Source: Saprospiraceae bacterium
GTDB lineage: Bacteria > Bacteroidota > Bacteroidia > Chitinophagales > Saprospiraceae
Reading direction: 5' to 3'
NCBI GenBank assembly: GCA_027008645.1
Contig: JALVEE010000109.1
Coordinates: forward strand, 1 to 35,232
DNA: 35,232 nucleotides
The notes below the pieces were generated by a model. The model did not search any database. It worked only from the letters and a program-made list of their open reading frames with translations, and had not been told where the DNA came from. Position 1 is the first letter of the stretch. Each line of letters starts with the position of its first letter. Of the stretch, positions 23,926 through 32,208 are shown piece after piece. Made by a program: the position numbers and the translations under genes.

Positions 23926-24990
23926 ATGATTAATATTGATTTACTTTCACGGGTATGCAAGATACCCGGAGCACCGGGATTTGAACAACCGATTAGAGTA
24001 TTTATAATGGATCATATCAAGCCGTATGTTGACAGGGTTTATACGGATAATATGGGAAATGTGATAGCTCTTAAAAAAGGTGTTTTGTCCGGACAGGAAG
24101 AGTGCAAGAAAGTAATGATTGCAGCTCATATGGATGAAATAAGCTTTATTGTTACATATATCGATGATGACGGATTTATAAGATTTCAGCCTCTCGGTGG
24201 TTTTGACCCAAAAACATTGACTGCTCAAAGAGTAATTGTTCACGGAACAAAAGATATAATAGGAGTTATGGCGTCCAAGCCTATACATATAATGAAACCG
24301 GAGGAAAAAACGAAAATGCCGGAGCTAACTGATTATTTCATCGATACAGGATTGAAAGTTGAGGAAGTGAAAAAGTTGATACAGCCCGGTGATGTTATCA
24401 CAAGAGAACGCGAATTAATCCAAATGGGAGAATGTGTAAATTCAAAGTCATTGGATAATAGAGTTTCCGTTTTCGCTCTTATTGAGGCACTAAAAGAATT
24501 AAAAGATACCGATGTTCCCTATGATGTATATGGAGTGTTTACAGTTCAGGAAGAAGTTGGAGTTAGGGGGGCAACAATCGCCAGTTCCGGTATAAATCCT
24601 GATTTTGGTTTAGCTCTTGATACTACCATAGCCTATGATTTGCCGGGTGCTAATCCTCAGGAAGTCGTTACAAAATTAGGAAAAGGTACAGCAATTAAAA
24701 TATTGGACGGAATGACTATTGCCGATTACCGTATGGTCAATTTTTTAAAGGAAGTAGCAAGTGAAAACAAAATTGATTTTCAGATGGAAATTTTGCCGAA
24801 AGGAGGAACTGATACTGCAAGTCTTCAAAGATCGGGCAAAGGAGGATCTATTGCAGGAGCTATATCCATTCCAACAAGACATTTGCACCAAGTAATCGAA
24901 ATGGCACATACCAAAGATATCAGAGATTCTATAGAATTACTAAAAGCGGCTTTGGTGAAAATTGCCGATTTTGACTGGAGCTTTAGATAA
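23926..24990 (+). CDS. M42 family metallopeptidase (glutamyl aminopeptidase/endoglucanase-type)
   Basis: This 354-residue cytosolic dinuclear zinc aminopeptidase is expected to form the large TET-type dodecamers known for the family and to trim peptides. Metal and catalytic motifs are in order: AAHMDE (His ligand), SKSLDNR (bridging Asp), VQEEVG (catalytic Glu and ligand Glu), LALDTT (Asp ligand) and TRHLHQ (final His ligand). The N-terminus LLSRVCKIPGAPGFEQPIR is typical for M42. The ATG at 23926 was chosen over an in-frame TTG at 23905 because the TTG lies inside the promoter's -7 box. The older 'endoglucanase' label for this family is misleading. Confidence 0.95.
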   Translation: MINIDLLSRVCKIPGAPGFEQPIRVFIMDHIKPYVDRVYTDNMGNVIALKKGVLSGQEECKKVMIAAHMDEISFIVTYIDDDGFIRFQPLGGFDPKTLTAQRVIVHGTKDIIGVMASKPIHIMKPEEKTKMPELTDYFIDTGLKVEEVKKLIQPGDVITRERELIQMGECVNSKSLDNRVSVFALIEALKELKDTDVPYDVYGVFTVQEEVGVRGATIASSGINPDFGLALDTTIAYDLPGANPQEVVTKLGKGTAIKILDGMTIADYRMVNFLKEVASENKIDFQMEILPKGGTDTASLQRSGKGGSIAGAISIPTRHLHQVIEMAHTKDIRDSIELLKAALVKIADFDWSFR

Positions 24991-25144
24991 CTAAAAAAAA
25001 TAATACTCCAAAAATTAGGGTAACCTTTGCTTCTGTTGCGTTACGAAGACCTTGAAATATAATAATATATCTGCGTATTTGCATGTCTTATATCTTCTTA
25101 AAGCTAAAAGCATGAATAATCCGGGTTAGTATTTTTCCAAAAAC
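24991..25144. other. Intergenic gap between convergent genes
   Basis: The gap lies between the M42 peptidase and the GHMP kinase, which converge. No gene or clean terminator is seen, only AT-rich sequence with a short 'TTGCGTTACGAAG' patch that may be a repeat relic. Confidence 0.3.
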
Positions 25145-26170
25145 TTACTTCACTGTAAAGGTATATAATCCTTCGTCTTCAAACACAAAATTATATGCTC
25201 GCCCACCAAATTTTTCCAAGGCTTCAATCACTTTATGCTTTGTGTTTCCGGGACAATAAAACATCATAAAACCTCCTCCTCCTGCACCTGATATTTTTCC
25301 TCCGCTTGCACCGGCAGCAATCGCAGAATTATATACATTATCCAGGATATTATTAGTTATTGCCGTGGACATTTTCTTTTTTTCTTGCCAACTTTGGTCA
25401 AGCAATGCACCTATTTGATGTACTTCTCCTTTTAGAAGAGCTTCTTTCATTTTATAAGCTATGGATTTTATCGAATGAGCAGCCTTAATGGCATTACCTT
25501 CTTTTTGCTTAAATTCCTTGGTTTGACTGTCTATGATATCTGCAGAATCCCTGCTTGTGCCGGTATAATACAATACCAAATTCCATTCTAATTGATACTT
25601 GTACTTGCTTTTCACCCTCAAGGGGTTTACAATTACTTGATCATTGCTATGAAACTCAATAAAATTAAAACCACCGAAAGTAGCTGCATACTGATCTTGT
25701 TTTCCTCCTGAAAGTTTTAGGTCTTCTCTTTCGATTTCATATGCCAATTTGGCAATGTCATAATCACCCAAAGGTAGGTTCAGCCATTCTACAAAAGCAC
25801 CAATGATTGCTACCGTTAAGGTCGATGATGTACCTAAACCTGATCCCTTAGGCACGTCCACTATTGTGGTTAGTTTAAATGATAAAGGGGTCTTGGTATA
25901 ATCTTTTACGATTCTGTTGTACACTCCTTTAAGTAATGGTAATTTTTCATTGATATCCAATTCCAATGAACTTTCCATTTCCTGATACTCTCCCAAATCC
26001 TGGGATTCAAGTACAATCATATCATTATCCAGCGGTTCTATTATAGCTCTTGCAAACAGGCTTATCGTGGTATTTAGTACAGCTCCGCCAAATTCATCTG
26101 AATAAGGACTTACGTCTGTGCCTCCTCCTGCCAAACCCAATCTAAGTGGGGCTTTTGATTTGATTATCAT
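25145..26170 (-). CDS. GHMP-family sugar kinase, D-glycero-D-manno-heptose 7-phosphate kinase-like
   Basis: This 341-residue cytoplasmic kinase has the opening KAPLRLGLAGGGTDVSPYSDEFGG, characteristic of the HddA-like branch of GHMP kinases. The ATP-binding loop is PKGSGLGTSSTLTVA and the C-terminal motif is GGKISGAGGGGFMMF. HddA phosphorylates heptose 7-phosphate at the 1-position on the way to GDP-heptose for surface glycans. Related enzymes phosphorylate other sugars such as fucose, so the substrate is not certain. It sits 10 nt downstream of a glycosyltransferase gene on the same strand, and the two form a surface-glycan operon. Confidence 0.88.
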   Translation of the reverse strand: MIIKSKAPLRLGLAGGGTDVSPYSDEFGGAVLNTTISLFARAIIEPLDNDMIVLESQDLGEYQEMESSLELDINEKLPLLKGVYNRIVKDYTKTPLSFKLTTIVDVPKGSGLGTSSTLTVAIIGAFVEWLNLPLGDYDIAKLAYEIEREDLKLSGGKQDQYAATFGGFNFIEFHSNDQVIVNPLRVKSKYKYQLEWNLVLYYTGTSRDSADIIDSQTKEFKQKEGNAIKAAHSIKSIAYKMKEALLKGEVHQIGALLDQSWQEKKKMSTAITNNILDNVYNSAIAAGASGGKISGAGGGGFMMFYCPGNTKHKVIEALEKFGGRAYNFVFEDEGLYTFTVK

Positions 26171-26180
26171 AGGTTATTGT

Positions 26181-27293
26181 TTATTCCAATATCTTTTGAA
26201 CGAAATTTCTCCACGAAAATTCTTTTTTCTTTCTTTTTACCGCTTCTTCAAAATCATTAATCCTTTTCCCTTCAAAGAAGTCCAAAATGGATTTGCTTAT
26301 TTCCGGAGCTTCGGGTTCTACAACATATCCCGCTTTTCCGTGTTCCACAATTTCAGGCAATCCACCTACATTGGTCACTATCATAGGTTTTTCAAAATGA
26401 TAGGCAATTTGCGAAATTCCGCTTTGTGTCGCTGTTTTATATGGCTGTACTATCAAATCAGCTGCACAGAAATAATATTTCACATCTTCATTGGAAATAA
26501 AATCAGTTCGCAAAATCAATTGGTCTTTTATATCCAATTCCTCAATTTGTTTGTCGTATTTCTCCTTATTGCCATAATACTCCCCCGCAACTATACATTT
26601 GATTCCGGATTCCTTAATTCTTTTGTCTGACATTGCTTCCAAAAGTAAATCAAGTCCCTTGTAATCTCTTATAAATCCGAAAAACATTACATACTTACCC
26701 TCTGTATCCAAATTGAGATATTCCCTAGCTTTTTTAGCACTCATTATCTCACCATAATTGTCGTAAATAGGATGTGCTTTATAGATAACGGGTTTTGTTT
26801 TGGTAAACTGCTTCATATCCTCTTTGACAGAAAGGGACATCACGATAAATTTGTCTATTGCCCTAACAAAATAACCGGATAATAGCTTATCCCCAATTCG
26901 TTTTTCATGAGGAATAATATTATCGATAATCGAAATTGCTTTAGTGTTTTTAGATTTTGCCAACCGGATGACAGTTCCAAGGGACGGTCCCATAAACGGA
27001 ATCCAAAACTTTGATACTATCAAATCCGGTTTTTCTTTCTTTATTTTCAATCCTGAACTTATCCAATTTAAAGGATTCACGGAATTGAGTATAGGTATTA
27101 TTTTAAGGTGTTTTGGTTTTGGATCATCGGAAAATTGAGTTTTCCCCGGAAATAAAAAATTGGGATACTGCAAAGTAAAAGTGTAAATTACTACTTCATG
27201 CCCCATAGCGATAAGTTCCTCCGCCAGTCTTTCATTAAATGAAGCTATTCCTCCTCTGAATGGATATGCAGTACCTATTATTATAATTTTCAA
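26181..27293 (-). CDS. Glycosyltransferase family 4 (GT-B) protein
   Basis: This is a 370-residue cytoplasmic or membrane-associated transferase. The N-terminal half has the donor-fold opening IIIGTAYPFRGGIASFNERLAEEL. The C-terminal half has VMFFGFIRDYKGLDLLLEAM and the nucleotide-sugar site EKPMIVTNVGGLPEIVEHGKAGYVV, which includes the E-x7-E arrangement. These features fit CAZy GT4 (retaining, GT-B). The sugar and acceptor are unknown. It is the first gene of a two-gene leftward operon with the GHMP kinase. A minus-strand -7 box lies about 35 nt upstream of the ATG. Confidence 0.9.
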   Translation of the reverse strand: MKIIIIGTAYPFRGGIASFNERLAEELIAMGHEVVIYTFTLQYPNFLFPGKTQFSDDPKPKHLKIIPILNSVNPLNWISSGLKIKKEKPDLIVSKFWIPFMGPSLGTVIRLAKSKNTKAISIIDNIIPHEKRIGDKLLSGYFVRAIDKFIVMSLSVKEDMKQFTKTKPVIYKAHPIYDNYGEIMSAKKAREYLNLDTEGKYVMFFGFIRDYKGLDLLLEAMSDKRIKESGIKCIVAGEYYGNKEKYDKQIEELDIKDQLILRTDFISNEDVKYYFCAADLIVQPYKTATQSGISQIAYHFEKPMIVTNVGGLPEIVEHGKAGYVVEPEAPEISKSILDFFEGKRINDFEEAVKRKKKEFSWRNFVQKILE

Positions 27294-27327
27294 AGCCTAT
27301 TAATTCACTATTTATGATAAAATATCA

Positions 27328-27335
27328 CAAAGTTA
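27328..27335 (-). promoter_or_regulatory. -7 box of the glycosyltransferase-kinase operon
   Basis: On the minus strand this reads TAACTTTG, a TAnnTTTG match. Initiation near 27324 would give a leader of about 30 nt. No clear -33 TTG is present. Confidence 0.5.
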
Positions 27336-27505
27336 AAGAAAAAAAGGATATGATATGACTAAATTATAATTTGAAAGTATAATAATTTCAATAACAATAA
27401 AGTCAAAAAGGATTATATTTGTTTGAAATACAGAATAATTTATATCTATGTTACGTAAATAACATAGGTTTTCTGCATTAAAAAAGAATAAAAAACGCTT
27501 CAAAA

Positions 27506-27537
27506 TTTGGATAAAGTTATCTTTTAAGTTAACTTTG
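27506..27537 (+). promoter_or_regulatory. Consensus promoter of the toxin-antitoxin pair
   Basis: TTTG at 27506-27509 and TAACTTTG at 27530-27537 are 20 nt apart. The expected start, about 4 nt after the box, coincides with the toxin's GTG codon at 27542, implying a leaderless or nearly leaderless mRNA. Confidence 0.65.
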
Positions 27538-27541
27538 TCAT

Positions 27542-27889
27542 GTGGTTAGAAAAATAATATTCTTTGAAAATCATTTTATTGAGTTTTATCAAAAACAAAA
27601 CGTTAAAGTAAAAGGGAAAATTCAATACGTATTCGAATTAATTCAACAAGTAGAACGTGTGCCTGAAAAATTCCTTAAACATTTGGTTGGAACAAATGGA
27701 CTTTACGCAATCCGAATTGAATACCAATCAAACATATATCGAATATTTTGCTGTTTTGATAAAGATAAATTAGTGGTGCTTTTCAATGGATTCCACAAGA
27801 AAACTCAAAAAACACCGAAAAAGGAAATTGAAAAGGCGGAAAAATTAATGAAATTGTATTTTGAACAAAAAGACTCAAGAAATGAATAA
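27542..27889 (+). CDS. RelE/HigB-like toxin of a type II toxin-antitoxin pair
   Basis: This 115-residue protein of the RelE/HigB (phage Gp49-like) superfamily consists of ribosome-dependent mRNA interferases. The pattern KHLVGTNGLYAIRIEYQSNIYRIFCCFDKDKLVVLFNGFHKKTQKTP is diagnostic: the beta-sheet core with Arg and Tyr residues, then the 'NGF.KK..KTP' segment. The start is GTG at 27542, because no ATG is available upstream of the conserved region and the promoter's -7 box ends 4 nt before it. The antitoxin gene overlaps its last 8 bp. The toxin-first order is typical of higBA-type modules. Confidence 0.85.
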   Translation: MVRKIIFFENHFIEFYQKQNVKVKGKIQYVFELIQQVERVPEKFLKHLVGTNGLYAIRIEYQSNIYRIFCCFDKDKLVVLFNGFHKKTQKTPKKEIEKAEKLMKLYFEQKDSRNE

Positions 27890-28199
27890 AACAAAAGAGA
27901 TGAATAAATATAAAAACATAACGGATTTTGAGCAACTAATTGAAGTTGAACACGGAAAAATAGGAACTGAAAGCAGAAATAAATATGAGGAAAATGCTCA
28001 AATGTTCATTATTTCCGAAATGCTAAAAGAAGCTCGAAAAGAGGCTAAAATGACTCAAGAACAATTAGCCGAAAAAGCTGGGACGAAAAAAAGTTATATC
28101 TCTAAATTAGAGAATGCGAAAGGGAATATTCAACTTTCGACTTTAATCCGAATCTTTGAACAAGGATTGAACAGACGAATTGGATTGACTTTTCTCTAA
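27882..28199 (+). CDS. XRE-family antitoxin (HigA-like)
   Basis: This 105-residue protein has an N-terminal segment for toxin contact and a C-terminal helix-turn-helix MTQEQLAEKAGTKKSYISKLENAKGNIQLSTLIRIFEQ, of the Cro/CI type. It would neutralise the preceding toxin and repress the shared promoter. The ATG at 27882 overlaps the toxin stop, giving translational coupling. A second ATG at 27900 is an alternative, and a TTG at 27861 deep inside the toxin gene is unlikely. The pair looks intact. Confidence 0.85.
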   Translation: MNKTKEMNKYKNITDFEQLIEVEHGKIGTESRNKYEENAQMFIISEMLKEARKEAKMTQEQLAEKAGTKKSYISKLENAKGNIQLSTLIRIFEQGLNRRIGLTFL

Positions 28200-28470
28200 A
28201 AATAATGACACGCTAACAAGCAGTAAAACATCATAGCCGCCTAACGTCAGGCTACGCTTCATATCATTATCCGTTATCCATTAGCAGATATTACTAAAAG
28301 ATTTAAAAAACTGTAATATTTAATTATAAATTCTTACAGGTAATTTATAATTTAATATAGACAAAGTAGTCTTGTAAAATTAGATTTTTCATTTTTTTTA
28401 GAAGACAAAGTAAAATATTAAAAGAATAGTATTAAATTTATGGTTTATTAGCTAATCTTTAATTTGGAAT
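28200..28470. other. Noncoding gap with a weak dyad
   Basis: No gene is seen. At 28211-28290 there is GCTAA with TTAGC enclosing a small hairpin TAGCC/GGCTA around 'GCCTAACGTCA'. It is reminiscent of a degraded cassette-end (attC-like) site but lacks clear core sites. The remainder is AT-rich, probably promoter territory for the next, broken gene. Confidence 0.3.
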
Positions 28471-28847
28471 ATGCCAAAGAATAAGAAAATTAATATACAG
28501 GGTGTTGAAATATCAGTGATTTCTCAAAAAGAAAATGATTCTATTTCTTTAATGGATATAGCAAAAAGTCAATTGCAAAATGTTATCATTATTAAGTGTG
28601 TTTAAGTTTAAAAAGCACAATTGAGTATTGGGGTGAATGGGAAGCATTGTATAACCCAGGTTTTAATTTTACCGAATTCGGTACAATTAAAAATACATCA
28701 GGAAGAAATAATTTTGTTTTGTCTGTAAAGCAGTGGATTGAAGCAACACAAGCAATTGGAATAAAAGCAAAAGCTGGAAGGTATGGGGTAATAGAGATTC
28801 TATCTTTTCTTTCTAATCGTAAAAACCCAAGTATCTTAAAATTATAA
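28471..28847 (+). pseudogene. KilA-N domain protein, frameshifted and truncated
   Basis: The reading frame from the ATG at 28471 gives MPKNKKINIQGVEISVISQK...SISLMDIAKSQ, the start of a KilA-N domain DNA-binding protein of phage and mobile-element type. It stops at a TAA shortly after 28600. The homologous continuation (STIEYWGEWEALYNPGFNF...FVLSVKQWIEATQAIGIKAKAGRYG) is in another frame from about 28596. One missing base near 28596 would rejoin them. After GRYG the homology decays and a stop follows at 28847, so the C-terminal half is lost. Intact relatives are usually about twice this length. Function is presumably abolished. Confidence 0.75.
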
Positions 28848-28878
28848 TTTTTGATTTTTTTTCGATATTAACACAAAT

Positions 28879-29430
28879 ATGAGAAAAGCATTTTTAATAA
28901 TAATCTTTTTTAGCCTAAATCTTTGTTTTTCACAAACAGAGATTAATCTTTCTGATAGTGCTCTTGAATTGACAAAACAAAATGTAACTTATGATCCAAG
29001 TTACTTCTCAATTGATTATCCAAATGGAGACATACCAAGTGATAAAGGAGTTTGTACAGATGTTGTAATTCGTGCTTATAGAAAAATTGGAATTGACTTA
29101 CAGAAAGAAATTCACGAAGATATGGTGGTTAACTTCGATGCTTATCCTAAAACATGGGGACTTAAAACAACAGATAAAAATATTGACCATCGTAGAGTTC
29201 TTAATTTAATGACTTACTTTAAGCGTAAAGGTGCTGAGAAACCAATCTCCGATAAAGCAGAAGATTATTTACCCGGAGACATTGTTTGTTGGAATCTAGG
29301 TGGAGCGATAACTCATATTGGAATTGTAGTCGACATAAAGTCACAAGACAAGAAAAGGAATTTAATTGTACATAATATTGGTGGAGGGCAAGTTTTAGCA
29401 GACTGCCTTTTTGATTATAAAATCATTTGA
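28879..29430 (+). CDS. DUF1287 family exported protein, probably cut short by an internal TGA
   Basis: This is 183 residues as read, with an export signal of about 19 residues (MRKAFLIIIFFSLNLCFSQ). Family hallmarks are GVCTDVVIRAYRKIGIDLQKEIHEDM, DHRRVLNLMTYFKRKG, DYLPGDIVCWNLGGAITHIGIVVD and IVHNIGGG. DUF1287 belongs to the NlpC/P60-like fold (Cys of GVCTD, His of THIGIV), so a cell-wall-related hydrolase is plausible. After the TGA at 29428 the same frame continues HYRYEK to a TAA at 29449-29451. To my knowledge the family normally ends in GHYRY, so the TGA looks like a recent nonsense change of a Gly codon. The core domain is complete and may still work. Confidence 0.75.
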   Translation: MRKAFLIIIFFSLNLCFSQTEINLSDSALELTKQNVTYDPSYFSIDYPNGDIPSDKGVCTDVVIRAYRKIGIDLQKEIHEDMVVNFDAYPKTWGLKTTDKNIDHRRVLNLMTYFKRKGAEKPISDKAEDYLPGDIVCWNLGGAITHIGIVVDIKSQDKKRNLIVHNIGGGQVLADCLFDYKII

Positions 29431-29440
29431 CATTACCGGT

Positions 29441-30277
29441 ATGAAAAATAAAATTATAACTTTATCTATACTTTTTTTAAGCTTAAACATAGGCTGTTTA
29501 AACAAGGATGTTAATAAATCTGTATTTAGTCCAATAGAATGTACACCCGAAAAAATGCCTGAATTTGATGGTAATAAAGTAACAATTTTAGATGATAATG
29601 GAAATGCTGTTAAAGACACAATAATTAGTGTGATTAAAAAGAAGAGAACAGTATTTCGTCCTTGTAGAGAATTAATTTATCGAGCAAAATTTACTTCAAG
29701 CAAAAATGAATTAATATCAAATAGTCGAATAAAATTGATGGCAACAGGAAAACGATGGCAATTTCAACCAGAAAAACAAGACGAAATAATCGTTCAATAT
29801 GAGTTTACTGGAGAAGATTTTAAACGGAATGAGAAAAGTCAATTAAATAAAACATTTTTAACTAATTGGGCAAAAGAAGGAATTGAAGGCGTAATTGAAA
29901 ATGTTGAAAAAGTTTGGATGCATCCATTTAGGGGTAATCAATTTAATTTTACAGAAGTTGCTCCATTCCCTGAAGTAAGATTGCCGTTGAAAATAGGGAA
30001 ATTTTGGACCGGAAGTTTGGACATCTTAGAAGGTTGGGGAGATTGGGAAAACACACACGTATATTCTGAATATACAATAACCGCTAATGAGAATATCACA
30101 ACTATTTTTGGACAAATAGAAAACTGTTGGAAAGTAGAATCAAAATCAAAATGCAAGTTCGGTCAATCAAAATTCAACTATTGGTTTAGTGAACAATTGG
30201 GGTTTGTAAAGATGGAATATGTAAATTACGGTAATCAAACTCTCATAATAGAGTTAGAAGAAGCTAATGAAAAATAG
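29441..30277 (+). CDS. Predicted lipoprotein of unknown function
   Basis: This 278-residue protein starts at the ATG at 29441 with MKNKIITLSILFLSLNIGC, a lipoprotein signal with the lipobox Cys at residue 19. An in-frame TTG at 29411 would place the signal internally and was rejected. The mature part is beta-rich with several Trp residues (GKRWQF, KIGKFWTGSLDILEGWGDWENTHVYS, SKFNYWFSEQLGFVKMEYVNYG). The ending is typical of small periplasmic beta-sandwich proteins, but I do not recognise a named family. The start codon falls inside the ancestral tail of the DUF1287 gene (29431-29451), so the two were probably translationally coupled. Confidence 0.75.
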   Translation: MKNKIITLSILFLSLNIGCLNKDVNKSVFSPIECTPEKMPEFDGNKVTILDDNGNAVKDTIISVIKKKRTVFRPCRELIYRAKFTSSKNELISNSRIKLMATGKRWQFQPEKQDEIIVQYEFTGEDFKRNEKSQLNKTFLTNWAKEGIEGVIENVEKVWMHPFRGNQFNFTEVAPFPEVRLPLKIGKFWTGSLDILEGWGDWENTHVYSEYTITANENITTIFGQIENCWKVESKSKCKFGQSKFNYWFSEQLGFVKMEYVNYGNQTLIIELEEANEK

Positions 30278-30390
30278 AAAACAGTTTTAGAAATTATTAA
30301 CACTATCATAAAAGGTAATAGTAGATAAGAACGAAAACTTTAAATCGCTGCATCCTCCTTTTATCTTTATCATAGCAACAATTAAAAAAA

Positions 30391-30900
30391 ATGAAATATA
30401 TTATCACAATACTATTTGTACAATTAGGAATTTTTTATCTATCCGCACAAAACTCGTTAGAATTAGACTCAAATGTTGTTAAAACTATTGATGGAACAAT
30501 TAACGAGAGTTTAAAAATTATAACTGGTGAAAGGGGGAAAGAAAGAAATTGGGAATCATTTAGACAATTATTTACTCCAACCGCTCAAATATCGGTACTG
30601 AACCATGATTCAACAGGGAATGGAATAATAAGAACTTATGCTCTTGAAGAATTTGTACGCATAGGAATGAAATACTATGAAGGAGATGGATTCATTGAAT
30701 ATGAATTAAATAAAACCATTAATATGTACAATGGAATAGCACATGTGTTTCAAAGTTATTATGCAAAGGAGTCGAATATTGAAGAAAAGGGAATAAATAG
30801 TTTTCAACTAATATTTGATGGGAAAAGGTGGTGGATAACGAGCCTACTTTGGGTTAGTGATAGAAATGGAGTAAAACTACCAACAGAATATGACAAATAA
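30391..30900 (+). CDS. Exported NTF2/SnoaL-like small protein
   Basis: This 169-residue protein has a cleavable signal (MKYIITILFVQLGIFYLSAQ). The mature part follows the NTF2-like cone fold layout: a helix with ESLKIITGERGKERNWESFRQLFTPTAQISVL, then EEFVRIGMKYY, then strands GIAHVFQSYYA and GINSFQLIFDGKRWWITSLLWV. The last phrase is typical of SnoaL-like and 'nuclear transport factor 2' proteins, which bind or isomerise small ligands. No catalytic pair can be assigned. A near-consensus TATCTTTA lies about 25 nt before the ATG. Confidence 0.75.
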   Translation: MKYIITILFVQLGIFYLSAQNSLELDSNVVKTIDGTINESLKIITGERGKERNWESFRQLFTPTAQISVLNHDSTGNGIIRTYALEEFVRIGMKYYEGDGFIEYELNKTINMYNGIAHVFQSYYAKESNIEEKGINSFQLIFDGKRWWITSLLWVSDRNGVKLPTEYDK

Positions 30901-31047
30901 CTTTTCTTTTACAATACTTCTGTTAAAAAGAATAAGTGTTTAGAATAGTTGTCAATATATTAACTCAATTTTACGAAAAAAAGAATGCAAGATGCGCCAT
31001 ATTAAAACTGTTATTAATAAATACCAAAGCAAAATTGAATAAACTAA

Positions 31048-31954
31048 ATACTACGAGCAAAACATTTAATCAAGATAAATAATCCTAATAATCATTGGTC
31101 GGAATTAGATAATGAAGAGTTTTTGATTAAGGCAGGATTTTATAAAACAAATAAGAATAATATTTCTGGCTTTACATTAGCATCTGTTGTATTCTTTGGA
31201 ACAGATAAAACTATAGCAACAATTTTACCTTCTTATAAGTTTGAAGCATTATTAAGGAAAGAGAATGTAGATCGATATGATGATAGATTAAAGGACAAAT
31301 ATTCTTGATGCATATGATTTAATGATGTCTTTTATAGAAAAACACCTAAACAATCCATTTTATATTGAAGGAACTACAAGAATTAATCTTAGAACAACAA
31401 TATTTAGAGAACTTGTAGCAAATATTATTACTCATAGAGAATATTTGAGTCCTGTTCCAGGAATTATCAATTTATTTTCTGATAAAATTGAATTTACAAA
31501 TCCGAATAATCCAATTTTATTTGGAAAAATTGACCCAAAGAATTTTATGCCAATAGCAAAGAATCCAACTATAAGTAGATTAATGTTACAAATGGGAAGA
31601 GTCGAAGAAGTGGGTTCTGGAATGAGGAATATTTATAAGTATTTACCTCATTATGCTAAAAATTCAAAAGTAAAATTTATAGATGGTGAAATATTTAGTA
31701 CAATCATAGAACTTAAGGATGAAATCTTACTTGGAACAAAAGAAATAAATTTGTCGGGGAAAACGTCGGGGAAAACGTCGGGGAAAATTTTGGAATTAGT
31801 AAAAGCTAATAAACATATTACAATTCCAGAAATGGCATTAATTATTGGAATTACAGAAAGATCAATTGAAAGGAATATTCAAAAATTAAGTAAAAGAAAT
31901 ATTTTAAAACGAATTGGTCCGGCAAAAGGAGGTTTTTGGGAAATTATTAAATAA
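31048..31954 (+). pseudogene. AlbA_2/RecG-like ATP-binding regulator, N-terminally truncated with a frameshift
   Basis: The open frame from 31048 reads NPNNHWSELDNEEFLIKAGFYK...ATILPSYKFEALLRKENVDRYDDRL. It then breaks at 31290-31292 (A-run), where one extra A causes an early TGA. Dropping one A restores RTNILDAYDLMMSFIEKHL and continues through RINLRTTIFRELVANIITHREY, the GHKL-type ATP site GRVEEVGSGMRNIYKYLP, and a C-terminal winged helix (ITIPEMALIIGITERSIERNIQKL). This is the common 'putative DNA-binding domain/ATP-dependent helicase RecG-like' family. The AlbA_2 (Schlafen-like) N-terminus is missing. Three tandem copies of GTCGGGGAAAAC (31753-31788) encode the Ser-Gly-Lys-Thr linker. An internal ATG at 31322 could still give a 210-residue fragment. 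Confidence 0.8.
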
Positions 31955-31983
31955 AGTCTAAATTAATATAAAAGCCGGCGACT

Positions 31984-32110
31984 AACAAGCGATGATAACA
32001 GAATGGCGAAAAATACGAAATTCGTATTTTAAATAGCTTACTTGACATCGCAGTATTTTAAAAGATTCTAGTAGTTTCGCCACTCTGCATATCGCGAGAC
32101 CGTCATACTG
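31984..32110. repeat. attC-like imperfect inverted repeat
   Basis: The left arm at 31989-32011 (GCGAT, CAGA, TGGCGAAA with a few extra bases) matches the reverse complement of the right arm at 32075-32095 (GCGAT, CAGA, TGGCGAAA), with unpaired bases on one side as in integron attC sites. CTAACAAG precedes the left arm. Between the arms lies a perfect 10-bp palindrome AAAATACGAA-A-TTCGTATTTT (32010-32030). The 7-bp attC core consensus is only partly met, and no integron integrase is in the window. Confidence 0.4.
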
Positions 32111-32208
32111 CGCAAAAACCTAAGGACAAGCTAAAATTACATAATAATATATTTGGATATATGAGGATATATTTGTATCTTGTAGTCTAATACAAAAGAC
32201 AAAAAGAT

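Noticed and set aside
26118-26630. 170-codon + strand frame
   Set aside because: Antisense to the start of the GHMP kinase and the end of the glycosyltransferase gene, both of which have clear motifs.
29428-29430. TGA read as glycine by an alternative genetic code
   Set aside because: Long genes such as the 2111-residue protein and cas9 have no in-frame TGA at all, so the standard bacterial code applies.
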